A stretch of 57,475 nucleotides of DNA, taken from NCBI RefSeq assembly GCF_000576595.1, contig NZ_AWSA01000028.1, positions 1-57,475 on the forward strand. The letters are read 5' to 3'. The notes below the pieces were generated by a model. The model was given only the letters and a program-made list of their open reading frames with translations, was not told the DNA's origin and searched no databases. This document shows positions 26,513-38,681 of this stretch, piece by piece. The stretch's first letter is position 1; every line of letters begins with the position of its first letter. Origin of the DNA: Intrasporangium oryzae NRRL B-24470 (GTDB taxonomy: Bacteria > Actinomycetota > Actinomycetes > Actinomycetales > Dermatophilaceae). Made by a program: the position numbers and the translations under genes.

Positions 26513-26874
26513 GTCCCGCTCAACCTGCCGAGCGGGACAAACCTTCCCGGCCCCTTCGCCGGCCCCTTCCCGCCCTTCCCCAGGCTCGGCGGAGGCCACG
26601 AGGTACCGGGGTCTCGATTGGTCCGGTAGTCGGCAATCTCCAGCACCGAAGGCTAGGCTGCGGGGGCGCAGGTCGCAGAGGGGTAACGGTTCGGTATCTG
26701 CACGGCCGTCATTTGACGGAAGCCGCCGGTTGCCCCTTCAAACCTGCACCAGTGTGCGTTAGCGTCCCCGAGACGCATCGAGTTACGGAACTTCTTCCGT
26801 ACATCGGGACCGTTGTCGTAGAACGTCCGGCCGTGCACCTTCGGCGCGGACGAGATCAGAGGAGGAACCACCTC
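26513..26874 (+). promoter_or_regulatory. 362-bp leader and regulatory region of the oligopeptide ABC operon
   Basis: This gap has no convincing gene. It contains CCGTCA/TGACGG around a 2-nt centre (26706-26719) and TACGGAA/TTCCGTA around CTTC (26784-26801). A possible promoter is TTCAAA (26737-26742), 17 nt, TAGCGT (26760-26765). AGAGGAGG lies just before the ATG at 26875. The size and the two palindromes suggest control by at least one dimeric regulator. Confidence 0.5.
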
Positions 26875-27885
26875 ATGTCCGAGACCCAGCGGGACATGGA
26901 GTTCGGTTCCGGCGTTGCTGTGGAGACGCTGGGGTCGACCGATGAGAAGGCGATCGCGGGCCGCACCCCGTGGCAGCTCGCGCGTGCGCGGCTGCGTCGC
27001 GACAAGATCACCATGGTGGTCACCGGCATCGTGATCGCATCGATCGTTATCGCCATCCTTGCCCCCGTCCTCACCGCCCTCGGCGTGCTCGACCCCGAGA
27101 CGTTCCACCCCGAGCTCATCGACCCCAACACGGGCGGACTCCCCATCGACGGGGGCGGCGGGATCTCGTGGCAGCACCCTCTGGGCGTCGAGCCCGGCAC
27201 CGGCCGAGACGTCCTGTCGAGGATCGTGCTCGGCGTCACGTTCTCGATGACCGTCGCGCTGAGCGCCACGATCATCACGGTGGTGCTGGGGACCGTCGCC
27301 GGTCTCGTGGCCGGCTTCCTCGGCGGCAGGACCGACTTCGCCATCAGCCGGGTCATCGACATGGTCCTGTCGTTCCCGCAGACCCTGATGCTCCTGGCGC
27401 TCTCCGGGATGTTCATCGACATCATCACCAACGCCGGCGTCCCGGCCGGCAACCCCAGCAACGGCGTGTACATCGTGCTGGTGCTCGGCCTCTTCGGCTG
27501 GCCCACGATCGCCCGCATCATCCGTGGTCAGGTCCTCTCGCTGCGCGAGCGTGAGTTCGTCGAGGCGGCCAAGAGCCTGGGTGCGTCGAACGGGCGGATC
27601 TTCTTCAAAGAGCTCCTGCCCAACCTGTGGGCACCGCTGCTCGTCTACGGGACGCTGCTCATGCCCGCCTACATCTCGGCCGAGGCAGCGCTGAGCTACC
27701 TCGGTGTCGGCATCAAGCCGCCCACCCCGACGCTCGGCAACCTGCTGACGTACTCGGTCAACTATGCGGCTTCCGACGTCACGTTCTTCCTGTTCCCCGC
27801 CATCACGATCGCGACCCTCGTGCTCTGTTTCAACCTCATGGGCGACGGGCTGCGGGACGCGCTCGACCCGAAGGCGGACCGCTGA
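26875..27885 (+). CDS. oligopeptide ABC transporter permease (OppC/DppC-like)
   Basis: The product has 336 residues. It has a cytoplasmic N-terminus of about 40 residues (RTPWQLARARLRRDKITMVV is the typical OppC entry), six membrane helices and HPLGVEPGTGRDVLSRIVLG. The EAA-type loop reads FVEAAKSLGASNGRIFFKEL. ATG 26875 follows AGAGGAGG. It is unusual that the C-type permease precedes the binding protein, giving the order C-A-B-D-F. It forms the membrane pore with the B permease further downstream. Confidence 0.9.
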   Translation: MSETQRDMEFGSGVAVETLGSTDEKAIAGRTPWQLARARLRRDKITMVVTGIVIASIVIAILAPVLTALGVLDPETFHPELIDPNTGGLPIDGGGGISWQHPLGVEPGTGRDVLSRIVLGVTFSMTVALSATIITVVLGTVAGLVAGFLGGRTDFAISRVIDMVLSFPQTLMLLALSGMFIDIITNAGVPAGNPSNGVYIVLVLGLFGWPTIARIIRGQVLSLREREFVEAAKSLGASNGRIFFKELLPNLWAPLLVYGTLLMPAYISAEAALSYLGVGIKPPTPTLGNLLTYSVNYAASDVTFFLFPAITIATLVLCFNLMGDGLRDALDPKADR

Positions 27886-27989
27886 CCAACCACGCATTCG
27901 CCCGCAGGCATGGGGCGATGAGAATTCCCTCGGCGATCGACTGAGGGGCAAAGCGCCGTGAACACGGTGCGTTCAACGAAGGAGAGGGA

Positions 27990-29753
27990 ATGACCATCAG
28001 CAGAAGGACGACGGCCCTCGCGGTCCTCGCTGTGACTTCGGTCCTCAGCGTTGCCGCGTGCGGTGGGGGAGGCACGACGACCGGGTCGGGCAACGGGTCC
28101 GCCACCGGCTCGGCCGCCGCTGGGCAGAAGGGGGGCACCGTCTACTGGCTCACCAAGCGGCCCGCCGAGCACCTCGACCCGCAGCGCACCTACATCGGTC
28201 GCGACCTCGCGAACGAGAACCGCCTGTTCTACCGCGACCTCGTGTCCTTCCCAGTCGGCAAGACGGGCGAGGAGGCCACCAAGCCGGTGGCGGACCTCGC
28301 CACCGACACGGGCACGTCGAGCGAGGGCGGCAAGGTCTGGAAGTTCACGCTGAAGGACGGCGTGAAGTGGCAGGACGGCAAGGACATCACGTGTGAGGAC
28401 CTCAAGTACGGTCTGTCGCGTGGCTTCGCGACCGACGTGATCACCGGTGGCCCGAACTACCAGCTCGGCTACCTTGACGTCCCGCAGAAGGACGGCCTGC
28501 CCGTCTACAACGGCCCGTACAAGAAGACCGGGCAGGCCGACTTCGACAAGGCTGTGGCGTGCGAGGGCAAGACGATCACGTACCACTTCAACAAGCCGTG
28601 GGCCGACTTCCCGCTCGCGATCGCCTCGCTGCGGTCGTTCGCGCCCTACCGGGCTGACCAGGACAAGGGCGACCAGTCCAACTACGCCATCTTCAGCAGC
28701 GGTCCCTACCAGCTGCAGGGCACGTGGCAGAAGGGCAAGGGCGGCACGTTCGTCCGCAACCCCAACTACGACCCGAAGACGGACCAGACCGGCCGCATGG
28801 CGCTGCCGGACAAGATCGTCATCACCGAGGGTCTGACCAACGAGATCATCAACCAGCGACTCATCGCCGACAGTGGCGACGACAAGTACGCGGTGACCGA
28901 CCGCAAGATCCCGGGTTCGATGTACTCCCAGATCGACAGCAACCCGACGGTCAAGTCGCGCTCGACGCTCGTCAACGCGCCGTTCGTCGACTACCTCCTG
29001 CCGAACTTCAACTCCGACGTGATGAAGAACCCGAAGGTCCGTGATGCGCTCAAGCTCGCGACGGACAAGACGGCCTACATCACCGCGTCCGGTGGCGACA
29101 AGTACGGCGTCCCGGCGAAGTCGATCGTCAACCCGGACATCGTCGGCTACAAGGACAACGCTGCCTTCACCGGGCCCGACGCGGGTGACACTGCGGCGGC
29201 CAAGGCGATGCTCCAGTCGGCGGGTGTCACGCTTCCGGTCAAGATCAAGTACACCTACAGCGGTGGCACGCCGGAGTCCGACAACGCGGCCGCGGCCCTC
29301 AAGCAGGGCTGGGACAAGGCGGGCTTCTCCACGACCCTCGACCCGCTGACGGACACGTACTACGACGTGATCCAGAACCCGAACACGAAGTCTGACGTGT
29401 ACTGGGGTGGCTGGGGCGCTGACTGGCCCTCCGCTGCGACCGTCACGGCTCCGCTGTTCGACTCGCGCGTCAACGGTGTCGGCACCAACCCGAAGTCCAA
29501 CGGTCAGGACTACGGCAACTACAAGAGCGACGCGGTCAACTCCCTGTTCGACCAGGCCGCGAAGGCCGCGGACGTCCAGTCTGCCGCGACGGTCTACGCC
29601 CAGGCCGACGACCAGCTCGGCAAGGACGTCGCGTACATCCCGCTGACCGTGGAGAAGTTCTACTTCCTGCACGGTTCCGGGATCACGGGTTATGCGCAGA
29701 GCGCCGCGACGAGCGGCTACCCGGACCTCGGTTCGATCGGCGTGAAGAAGTGA
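27990..29753 (+). CDS. oligopeptide ABC substrate-binding lipoprotein (family 5)
   Basis: The product has 587 residues. The signal peptide has lipobox VAAC (Cys24) followed by a Gly/Ser/Thr linker. Family 5 features are the early GGTVYWLTKRPAEHLDPQRT, WKFTLKDGVKWQDGKDITCE and the late SDVYWGGWGADWPSAATVTA. The ribosome binding site is GGAGAGGG. It binds peptides outside the membrane and hands them to the two permeases. A strong hairpin directly after the gene probably sets it at a higher level than the rest of the operon. It is paralogous to the LpqW-like gene at 35977. Confidence 0.92.
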   Translation: MTISRRTTALAVLAVTSVLSVAACGGGGTTTGSGNGSATGSAAAGQKGGTVYWLTKRPAEHLDPQRTYIGRDLANENRLFYRDLVSFPVGKTGEEATKPVADLATDTGTSSEGGKVWKFTLKDGVKWQDGKDITCEDLKYGLSRGFATDVITGGPNYQLGYLDVPQKDGLPVYNGPYKKTGQADFDKAVACEGKTITYHFNKPWADFPLAIASLRSFAPYRADQDKGDQSNYAIFSSGPYQLQGTWQKGKGGTFVRNPNYDPKTDQTGRMALPDKIVITEGLTNEIINQRLIADSGDDKYAVTDRKIPGSMYSQIDSNPTVKSRSTLVNAPFVDYLLPNFNSDVMKNPKVRDALKLATDKTAYITASGGDKYGVPAKSIVNPDIVGYKDNAAFTGPDAGDTAAAKAMLQSAGVTLPVKIKYTYSGGTPESDNAAAALKQGWDKAGFSTTLDPLTDTYYDVIQNPNTKSDVYWGGWGADWPSAATVTAPLFDSRVNGVGTNPKSNGQDYGNYKSDAVNSLFDQAAKAADVQSAATVYAQADDQLGKDVAYIPLTVEKFYFLHGSGITGYAQSAATSGYPDLGSIGVKK

Positions 29754-29785
29754 CCCTCATCCTGCGGTAACCAGCCGTAACCAGG

Positions 29786-29814
29786 TGGTGGGAGCCCCTT
29801 CCGGGCTCCCACCA
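29786..29814 (+). terminator. intercistronic hairpin after the peptide-binding protein gene
   Basis: TGGTGGGAGCCC pairs with GGGCTCCCACCA (12 bp, 5-nt loop). It lies 33 bp after the binding-protein stop and 52 bp before the next gene, without a U-run. It is likely a partial terminator or 3' stabiliser. Confidence 0.7.
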
Positions 29815-29850
29815 TCTGTGAGGTCAGTGCCCCCGCACCCTCGAGCCCGT

Positions 29851-29856
29851 TAGGGT
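29851..29856 (+). promoter_or_regulatory. -10 element before the OppB-like gene
   Basis: TAGGGT, 9 nt before the ATG at 29866. No ribosome binding site is present, so a near-leaderless internal promoter downstream of the hairpin is likely. Confidence 0.4.
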
Positions 29857-29865
29857 GGAACAACC

Positions 29866-30882
29866 ATGTTTGCTTACGTCGTTCGCCGCATCTTCGTCGG
29901 CGTCATCATGCTCTTCGTGATGAGCCTGGTGACGTACCTGCTCTTCTTCGCGGCTCCCTCCGATCCCGCCCGGTACACCTGTGGCAAGAACTGCTCGCCC
30001 GAGCTCATCGAGCAGAACCGCAAGGCGCTCGGGTATGACAAGCCGGTGCTGGTGCAGTACGGCGAGTTCGTCAAGGGCGTCTTCGTCGGGCGCGAGTTCC
30101 CCGACGACCCCGAGCTCAAGAAGTCCGCTCCCGAGACCATCGCCAGCTGCCCGGCCCCCTGTCTCGGCTACTCGCCGCTGCAGAGTGCGACGGTGACCTC
30201 ACTCATCGCCGAGGCGGCACCGATCTCCATCTCGTTGGCGTTCATGGCGTTCCTCATGTGGATGGTGTTCGGCATATCCGGCGGCATCATAGCCGCGCTG
30301 TACAAGGGGCGGTTCGCCGATCGGGCGCTGGTCGGGAGTGCCCTCGTCGTCTACTCCTTCCCCACCTTCTTCATCGGCCTGTCCCTGTATATCTTCGTGG
30401 CCATCAAGTGGCAGCTGACACCGATCCCGGTCTACACGCCGATCAGTGAGGGCGGGGTCGGCGCGTGGTTGTCCGGCCTCTTCCTGCCGTCGCTGACGTT
30501 GGCGCTGATCTACATCGCCGGCTACATCCGTCTCACGCGGGCGTTCGTGCTCGAGTCCATGGGCGAGGACTACATCCGGACGGCTCGAGCCAAGGGTCTG
30601 CCGCAGCGACAGATCATGGGCAAGCACACCATGCGCGCGGCCCTCACACCGATCGCCACCGTTGCGGGTCTGGACCTCGGCGCGCTCCTCGCGGGTGCGA
30701 TCATCACCGAGACTGTGTTCAACTACAACGGTCTGGGCAAGCTGGCGGTCCAGGCGGCGACGACGTACGACCTGCCGACCACGGTGGGCATCGTCCTCGT
30801 CGCAGCGGCCTTCATCATCACCGCGAACATCATCGTCGACGTGCTATACGCCGTGATCGACCCGCGGGTCAAGTACTCCTGA
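29866..30882 (+). CDS. oligopeptide ABC transporter permease (OppB/DppB-like)
   Basis: The product has 338 residues. The N-terminal helix MFAYVVRRIFVGVIMLFVMS is classic for OppB/DppB, followed by an extracytoplasmic loop with RYTCGKNCSPELIEQNRKAL. That loop has two Cys residues five apart, an uncommon addition that could form a disulfide. The cytoplasmic loop YIRTARAKGLPQRQIMGKHT is the ATPase contact. Six helices in all. It pairs with the OppC-like permease encoded upstream. Confidence 0.9.
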   Translation: MFAYVVRRIFVGVIMLFVMSLVTYLLFFAAPSDPARYTCGKNCSPELIEQNRKALGYDKPVLVQYGEFVKGVFVGREFPDDPELKKSAPETIASCPAPCLGYSPLQSATVTSLIAEAAPISISLAFMAFLMWMVFGISGGIIAALYKGRFADRALVGSALVVYSFPTFFIGLSLYIFVAIKWQLTPIPVYTPISEGGVGAWLSGLFLPSLTLALIYIAGYIRLTRAFVLESMGEDYIRTARAKGLPQRQIMGKHTMRAALTPIATVAGLDLGALLAGAIITETVFNYNGLGKLAVQAATTYDLPTTVGIVLVAAAFIITANIIVDVLYAVIDPRVKYS

Positions 30883-30910
30883 TCGACGAGCTCAACAGAT
30901 TGGACACCCT

Positions 30911-31959
30911 ATGAGCAGGTGGGCCTCCGCGGACCCCGCAAGTTCCGGCGCGCTTCTGTCGGTGCGCGACCTCAAGGTCACGTTTCCCACCGAGGACGGC
31001 TTGGTCAAGGCGGTCGACGGCCTGACCTTCGACCTTCGCGCCGGTGAGACCATCGGGATCGTGGGTGAGTCCGGATCGGGCAAATCGGTCACCAGTCAGG
31101 CCATCATGGGTCTGCACCGCGGCACTCGGGCCATGGTGGAGGGGCAGATCGTCTTCGACGGGCGCGATCTGATCAAGATCGTCGACGAGGACCTGCGCCG
31201 CATGCGCGGCCGTGACATCGCCATGATCTTCCAGGACCCCCTGTCCGCCCTGCACCCGTACTACACGGTCGGGAACCAGATCGTCGAGGCGTACCGCGTC
31301 CACAACGACGTGACGAAGGCGGCGGCCCGGACCCACGTCATCGAGATGCTCGACCGCGTCGGTATCCCCAACCCGCAGAAGCGCGTGGACCAGTACCCAC
31401 ACGAGTTCTCCGGCGGCATGCGACAGCGCGCGATGATCGCGATGGCGCTGGTCAACAGCCCCCGGTTGATCATCGCGGACGAGCCGACCACCGCTCTCGA
31501 TGTCACCGTGCAGGCGCAGATCCTCAACCTGCTCGTCGACCTCCAGAAGGAGTTCGGCTCGGCGATCATCATCATCACCCACGACCTCGGCGTCGTCGCG
31601 GAGCTCGCGGACTCCATCATGGTGATGTTCGCCGGCAAGGCGGTCGAGGGCGGGGAGGCCGAGGAGATCTTCTACGAGGCCATGCATCCCTACACGTGGG
31701 GACTGCTCCAGTCGATGCCGCGCATCGACTCCGAGAAGAAGGAGCGACTGGTGCCGATCGCCGGCAACCCTCCGTCGCTCATCAACCCGCCCCCCGGCTG
31801 TGCATTCCACCCGCGGTGCGCCTTCCGGGACGACGCGCGCCTGGGCTGCTCGAGCGTGATCCCTGAGTTCGACATCTCCACAGAGCACCCGGCACGATGC
31901 CTCATTCCCGAGGGTGAGCGTCGCGCGATCTCCCAAGCCAAGACCAAGACCAGGACGGC

Positions 31960-31963
<4 letters not shown>
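30911..31963 (+). CDS. oligopeptide ABC transporter ATP-binding protein (OppD/DppD-like)
   Basis: The product has 350 residues. Walker A is GESGSGKS, the signature is SGGMRQR, Walker B is LIIADEPTTALD, and the H-loop lies in IIIITHDLGVVAELAD. The C-terminal oligopeptide-type extension has the Cys pattern around PPPGCAFHPRCAF and LGCSS, which in this family binds an iron-sulfur cluster. It overlaps the next ATPase by 4 bp (ATGA). The two ATPases form a heterodimer driving peptide uptake. Confidence 0.93.
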
Positions 31964-33156
<1,193 letters not shown>

Positions 33157-33163
33157 CCGCCCG

Positions 33164-33484
33164 CTACTCCTGATCAGCCGCAGGCGGCCGCGCACCTCGG
33201 TGCGAGGCCGCCTGCGCGATCTGGTGCGCCAGCTCGACGTCGAGCTGGGTCAGGCCGCCCTCGGAATGGGTCGAGAGTGAGAAGCGGACGCTGGTCCAGC
33301 GGATGTCGATGTCAGGATGGTGGTTCATCGCCTCGGCGTCGGTTGCCACCTCCTCGACGAGCCGGATTCCGGTAAGGAAGTCGGGGGCTACATAGACGGC
33401 CCAGATCGTGTCGCCCTCGCGCGTCCAGCCGGGCAGGTCCCGCAGCTGCCGCGCGATCTCCTCGCCGTCGAGTCGTCGTGCCAT
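33164..33484 (-). CDS. phhB: 4a-hydroxytetrahydrobiopterin dehydratase (PCD/DCoH)
   Basis: The product has 106 residues. The diagnostic motif is visible in AEAMNHHPDIDIRWTSVRF (H-H-P...W pattern holding the catalytic His residues) with LPGWTREGDTIWAVYVAPDF before it. It dehydrates the 4a-carbinolamine of pterin cofactors. A TTTACT box ends 6 nt before the ATG, so the gene may be leaderless. In M. tuberculosis the same gene also sits next to a mutT homologue near typA, matching the layout here. Confidence 0.92.
   Translation of the reverse strand: MARRLDGEEIARQLRDLPGWTREGDTIWAVYVAPDFLTGIRLVEEVATDAEAMNHHPDIDIRWTSVRFSLSTHSEGGLTQLDVELAHQIAQAASHRGARPPAADQE
33180..33215. terminator. bidirectional hairpin between convergent genes
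   Basis: GCAGGCGGCC/GGCCGCCTGC outer arms and CGCACC/GGTGCG inner arms give 16 pairs with one mismatch and a 2-nt loop. It lies inside the 3' coding end of the pterin dehydratase gene and just past the OppF-like stop. Confidence 0.7.
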
Positions 33485-33592
33485 GTCCCCAGTAAACCCC
33501 TGTGCAGGGGATGTCGCCCGGGTAGCCCGATCACGAGCAGGCAGGACCAGGCCGCCGACGGGCGGAGTGCATGTGACACCATCGTGGGCGCC

Positions 33593-34051
33593 ATGGACCT
33601 GTCACCCCACCTTCCGTCCTCGGGTCGCGCCCTCGTCGTGGCTGCGGCCGTCGTCGACGACCTGCGGACGCCGACCCGGCTGCTCGCCGCCCGCCGCACA
33701 GGTCCCTCGGTGCTTGCCGGTGGGTGGGAGCTCCCCGGCGGCAAGGTCGAGCTCGACGAAACACCGCTCGAAGCGCTGCACCGCGAGCTCAGGGAGGAGC
33801 TCGGGGTCGTCGTGGAGGTCGGGCCGCCGGTGGACGGCCCGCTGCCCGGTCGATCCTGGCTGCTGGGGGAGCGCTACGAGATGCTCGTCTGGCTGGCGGT
33901 CGTCGTCGAGGGTGAGCCTGCCGCGATCGAGGACCACGACGAGGTGCGCTGGCTCGGTGCAGGGCACCTGTTCGACGTCGCCTGGCTCCCGGCCGACCTG
34001 CCGATCGTCGAGCGGCTCGAGGCCCGGTTCGGAGCATCCCCGAATTCCTGA
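33593..34051 (+). CDS. NUDIX hydrolase (MutT-like)
   Basis: The product has 152 residues. The NUDIX box is complete: GGKVELDETPLEALHRELREE-type (G-x5-E-x7-R-E-x-x-E-E). The conserved SVLAGGWELPGG lead-in follows an N-terminal VVAAAVVDD strand. MutT-type members cleave oxidised or surplus nucleoside triphosphates to monophosphates. Position next to phhB and typA matches mutT2 of mycobacteria. ATG 33593 was preferred; the frame is open upstream, and a GTG three codons earlier is possible. Confidence 0.88.
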   Translation: MDLSPHLPSSGRALVVAAAVVDDLRTPTRLLAARRTGPSVLAGGWELPGGKVELDETPLEALHRELREELGVVVEVGPPVDGPLPGRSWLLGERYEMLVWLAVVVEGEPAAIEDHDEVRWLGAGHLFDVAWLPADLPIVERLEARFGASPNS

Positions 34052-34064
34052 GAGACTGTCCCTC

Positions 34065-35969
<1,905 letters not shown>

Positions 35970-35976
35970 GGCGCCG

Positions 35977-37746
35977 GTGCGAGACGGGGTGACGCGTCAG
36001 GTCCGGGCCGCCTTCGTGGCGGCGGTCGTCGTGGTGCTCACCATCGTCGGTGGGGTCGCCGCCTGCTCGACCGACCTCGTCGGCGGAGGGGCGGCGGACC
36101 GCCTCGCCGCCGCGCCCGAGGGCGCGCCGCAGCCCGGCGGCGACCTGAGCGTCCTCGTGGCGGGCGAGGTGGCGACCTGGGACCCCCAGCTGATGTACGT
36201 CGGGCCGGAGGCGTTCTTCGCCGAGCGGACCTTCGTGCGGACCCTGACGGCCTACGGCACGGGCGCCGACCAGCGCACGCTCGTCGGCGACCTCGCGACG
36301 TCGGCCGGGACCCCGAGCGACGGCGGCCGGACGTGGACCTTCACCCTCCGTGACGGGATCACGTGGGAGGACGGCTCACCCGTGACGTGCGCGGACATCC
36401 GCCACGGCGTGGCCCGCACGTTCGACCGCACGACCCACATCGCCGGCACCAACTACGCGAGCTTCCTGCTCGACGTGCCGACGGCCGTCACCGCGGAGGG
36501 GCTCGAGAAGCCCGTCTACAGCGGGCCGGGTGACAAGGCCGACCAGGCCGCCTTCGACAAGGCCCTCGTGTGCAAGGGCCGGACGATCGTCTTCCACCTG
36601 CGCGAGCCCGAGCCGGACTTCGCCCACATCGTCGCGCTGCCCGAGTTCGCCCCCCGCAAGGCCTCGGCCGACACCAAGGACGCCAAGGCGACGTTCTCGG
36701 TCATGTCGACCGGCCCGTACAAGCTGGCCAAGCCCTGGGTCGTCGGCAAGGGCGGCACGTTCGTCCGCAACGGCGCGTGGGACCCGGCGAGCGACCCGAT
36801 CCGCAAGGCCTACCCCGACACGATCACCGTGACGTCCGGCCTCGACGAGCCGACCATCATCCAGCGGCTGCTCAACGACAAGGACCAGGACGCCTACGCC
36901 GTGTCGTGGGTCCAGGCGTCGCCGACGCTGCGCAACCAGGCCGGCTCGATGCTCCAGGCGCGGCTCACCTTCCCGTACACCGGCAACGTCGACTACCTCG
37001 CGCTCAACATGCGCAGCAAGGTGATGTCCAACCCGAAGGTCCGCGAGGCGTTCGCCCTGGCGACCAACCGCGCGACCTACGTCGCCGCCAACGGCGGCGA
37101 GGGTGCCGGCTCGCCGAGCTGGTCGATCCTCGGCCCGGCGATCTCCTCGGTCGGCACCGATCCCGGCAAGGCGGGCAAGGTCGCCGGCGACCCCCAGGCG
37201 GCCCGGGCGCTCCTCCAGAGCTCGGGTCTCAGGCTCCCGGTCAAGGTGCGCGTCGTCCACGCGCAGTCCGTCCTCGCCGACAAGGCGTATGCCGCCCTCG
37301 CCGCCGGGTGGGAACGCGCCGGCTTCGACATCGAGCTGGTCCCGGTTCAGCCCGAGGAGTACTACAAGACGATCGAGAAGGCGACGTCGGTCAACGCCTA
37401 CGACGTCTTCCGCGGCGTGTGGACCCCTGACTACCCCTCGGCGGGCGCCGTCATCCCGGCCCTCTTCGACGCGAGGATCAACGTCGACTCGAGCGGCCCG
37501 GGGCAGGACGCGGGCTACTTCGGCGACGCGGCGGTCGAGAGGCTCATCGACCAGGCCGACGCGACCGCCGACGAGGCCGCCCGCGGCCGGATCTGGGAGC
37601 AGGCCGACGCGCTCATCCGCGAGCGCGGAGGCTATGTCGCCCTCTGCGCGACGAAGGCCCTCCACGTCCACGGCGGCAGCGTCCGGCACTACGAGGAGCA
37701 TGCCGTCGGTGGGATCGTGGACCTCGCCACCGTTTCCGTCCGCTGA
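35977..37746 (+). CDS. LpqW-like family 5 substrate-binding lipoprotein
   Basis: The product has 589 residues. The GTG start lies 7 bp after typA. The lipoprotein signal ends in GVAAC (Cys30). The fold is that of peptide-binding family 5, with WTFTLRDGITWEDGSPVTCA and YDVFRGVWTPDYPSAGAVIP, and it is clearly paralogous to the transporter protein at 27990. No permease or ATPase genes accompany it. Its place between typA and mshB equals that of lpqW in M. tuberculosis, a lipoprotein of this fold that influences lipomannan and PIM synthesis. Orthology by position is likely; whether the role is kept in this organism is inference. Confidence 0.85.
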   Translation: MRDGVTRQVRAAFVAAVVVVLTIVGGVAACSTDLVGGGAADRLAAAPEGAPQPGGDLSVLVAGEVATWDPQLMYVGPEAFFAERTFVRTLTAYGTGADQRTLVGDLATSAGTPSDGGRTWTFTLRDGITWEDGSPVTCADIRHGVARTFDRTTHIAGTNYASFLLDVPTAVTAEGLEKPVYSGPGDKADQAAFDKALVCKGRTIVFHLREPEPDFAHIVALPEFAPRKASADTKDAKATFSVMSTGPYKLAKPWVVGKGGTFVRNGAWDPASDPIRKAYPDTITVTSGLDEPTIIQRLLNDKDQDAYAVSWVQASPTLRNQAGSMLQARLTFPYTGNVDYLALNMRSKVMSNPKVREAFALATNRATYVAANGGEGAGSPSWSILGPAISSVGTDPGKAGKVAGDPQAARALLQSSGLRLPVKVRVVHAQSVLADKAYAALAAGWERAGFDIELVPVQPEEYYKTIEKATSVNAYDVFRGVWTPDYPSAGAVIPALFDARINVDSSGPGQDAGYFGDAAVERLIDQADATADEAARGRIWEQADALIRERGGYVALCATKALHVHGGSVRHYEEHAVGGIVDLATVSVR

Positions 37747-37758
37747 CCGGAGGCCCCG

Positions 37759-38643
37759 TTGCCACGCCGACTCCTCTTCGTCCACGCCCACCCCGACGAC
37801 GAGACGCTGACGTGCGGGATCGCCATGGCGCACCACGTCGCTCTCGGCGACGAGGTCCACGTGCTCACGTGCACCCTCGGCGAGGAGGGTGAGGTCATCC
37901 CTCCGGACCTGGCCGAGCTCGAGGGCCACGAGGACGACCTCCTCGGTCCGCACCGGCATGCCGAGCTGACCGAGGCCCTGCGCCGCATCGGCGCCCACCT
38001 GCGCGTCCTCGGCGCGGCGGAGGGGCGCCTCTCCCGGTTCCGCGACTCCGGGATGGCCGGGTCACCCGCCGCGGCGCGACCGGAGGCCTTCGTCAACGCC
38101 GATCTCGACGAGGCGGCCGGTCTCGTCGTCGCCGTCATCCGCGACGTGCGTCCCGACGTCGTCGTCACCTACGACCCGCAGGGCGGATACGGCCACCCCG
38201 ACCACATCCAGACCCACCGGGTGACCCGCGCCGCGCTGGCCATGCTCGGCGCCGCAGAGCTGCCCGCCGCCGCGTTCGAGATCGTCACCCCCACGTCCTG
38301 GGCTCGCGAGGACCGCGCGTGGCTGCACGACCAGGACCCGGCGGCATACGACCGGCCGGCGCCGGCGCCCTCGCTCGTCCTCCCTGCCGAGGGAGACCCC
38401 TTCCCTCCGTCGGTCGTCGACGACGGGCTCGTGAGCCACCACGTCGTCGACGATCGGGCACGCACGGTCAAGAACGACGCGCTCCGGGCGCACGCGACGC
38501 AGGTCATCGTCGCCTCGGAGGACGTCCACGCCCTGTCCAACCTCATCGCGGTCCGCACGACCGCTCGGGAGGGTTTCGCGCGGGTCGACCCACGCACGTG
38601 GGCCCGCGTGCCCGGCGCGAGCGGCACCGACCTCGCCGGCTGA
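37759..38643 (+). CDS. mshB: GlcNAc-Ins deacetylase of mycothiol synthesis
   Basis: The product has 294 residues. TTG start five bases after GGAGG. The PIG-L/LmbE zinc site is complete: HAHPDDE near the N-terminus and GGYGHPDHIQTHRVT later. MshB-specific features include TCTLGEEGEVIPPDLAELEG and a LRVLGAAEGRLSRFRDSGMA stretch. It removes the acetyl group from N-acetylglucosaminyl-inositol, the second pathway-specific step toward mycothiol. This places the organism among mycothiol-making actinobacteria. It converges on the acetyltransferase gene. Confidence 0.93.
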   Translation: MPRRLLFVHAHPDDETLTCGIAMAHHVALGDEVHVLTCTLGEEGEVIPPDLAELEGHEDDLLGPHRHAELTEALRRIGAHLRVLGAAEGRLSRFRDSGMAGSPAAARPEAFVNADLDEAAGLVVAVIRDVRPDVVVTYDPQGGYGHPDHIQTHRVTRAALAMLGAAELPAAAFEIVTPTSWAREDRAWLHDQDPAAYDRPAPAPSLVLPAEGDPFPPSVVDDGLVSHHVVDDRARTVKNDALRAHATQVIVASEDVHALSNLIAVRTTAREGFARVDPRTWARVPGASGTDLAG

Positions 38644-38681
38644 GCCCCCGACCCGGCGCGGGGGAGGGGGCCCGGCGACCG

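Noticed and set aside
38644-38681. Terminator between mshB and the convergent acetyltransferase gene
   Set aside because: Runs of C and G can pair (CCCCC/GGGGG) but the stem is irregular and low in sequence information; not listed as a feature.
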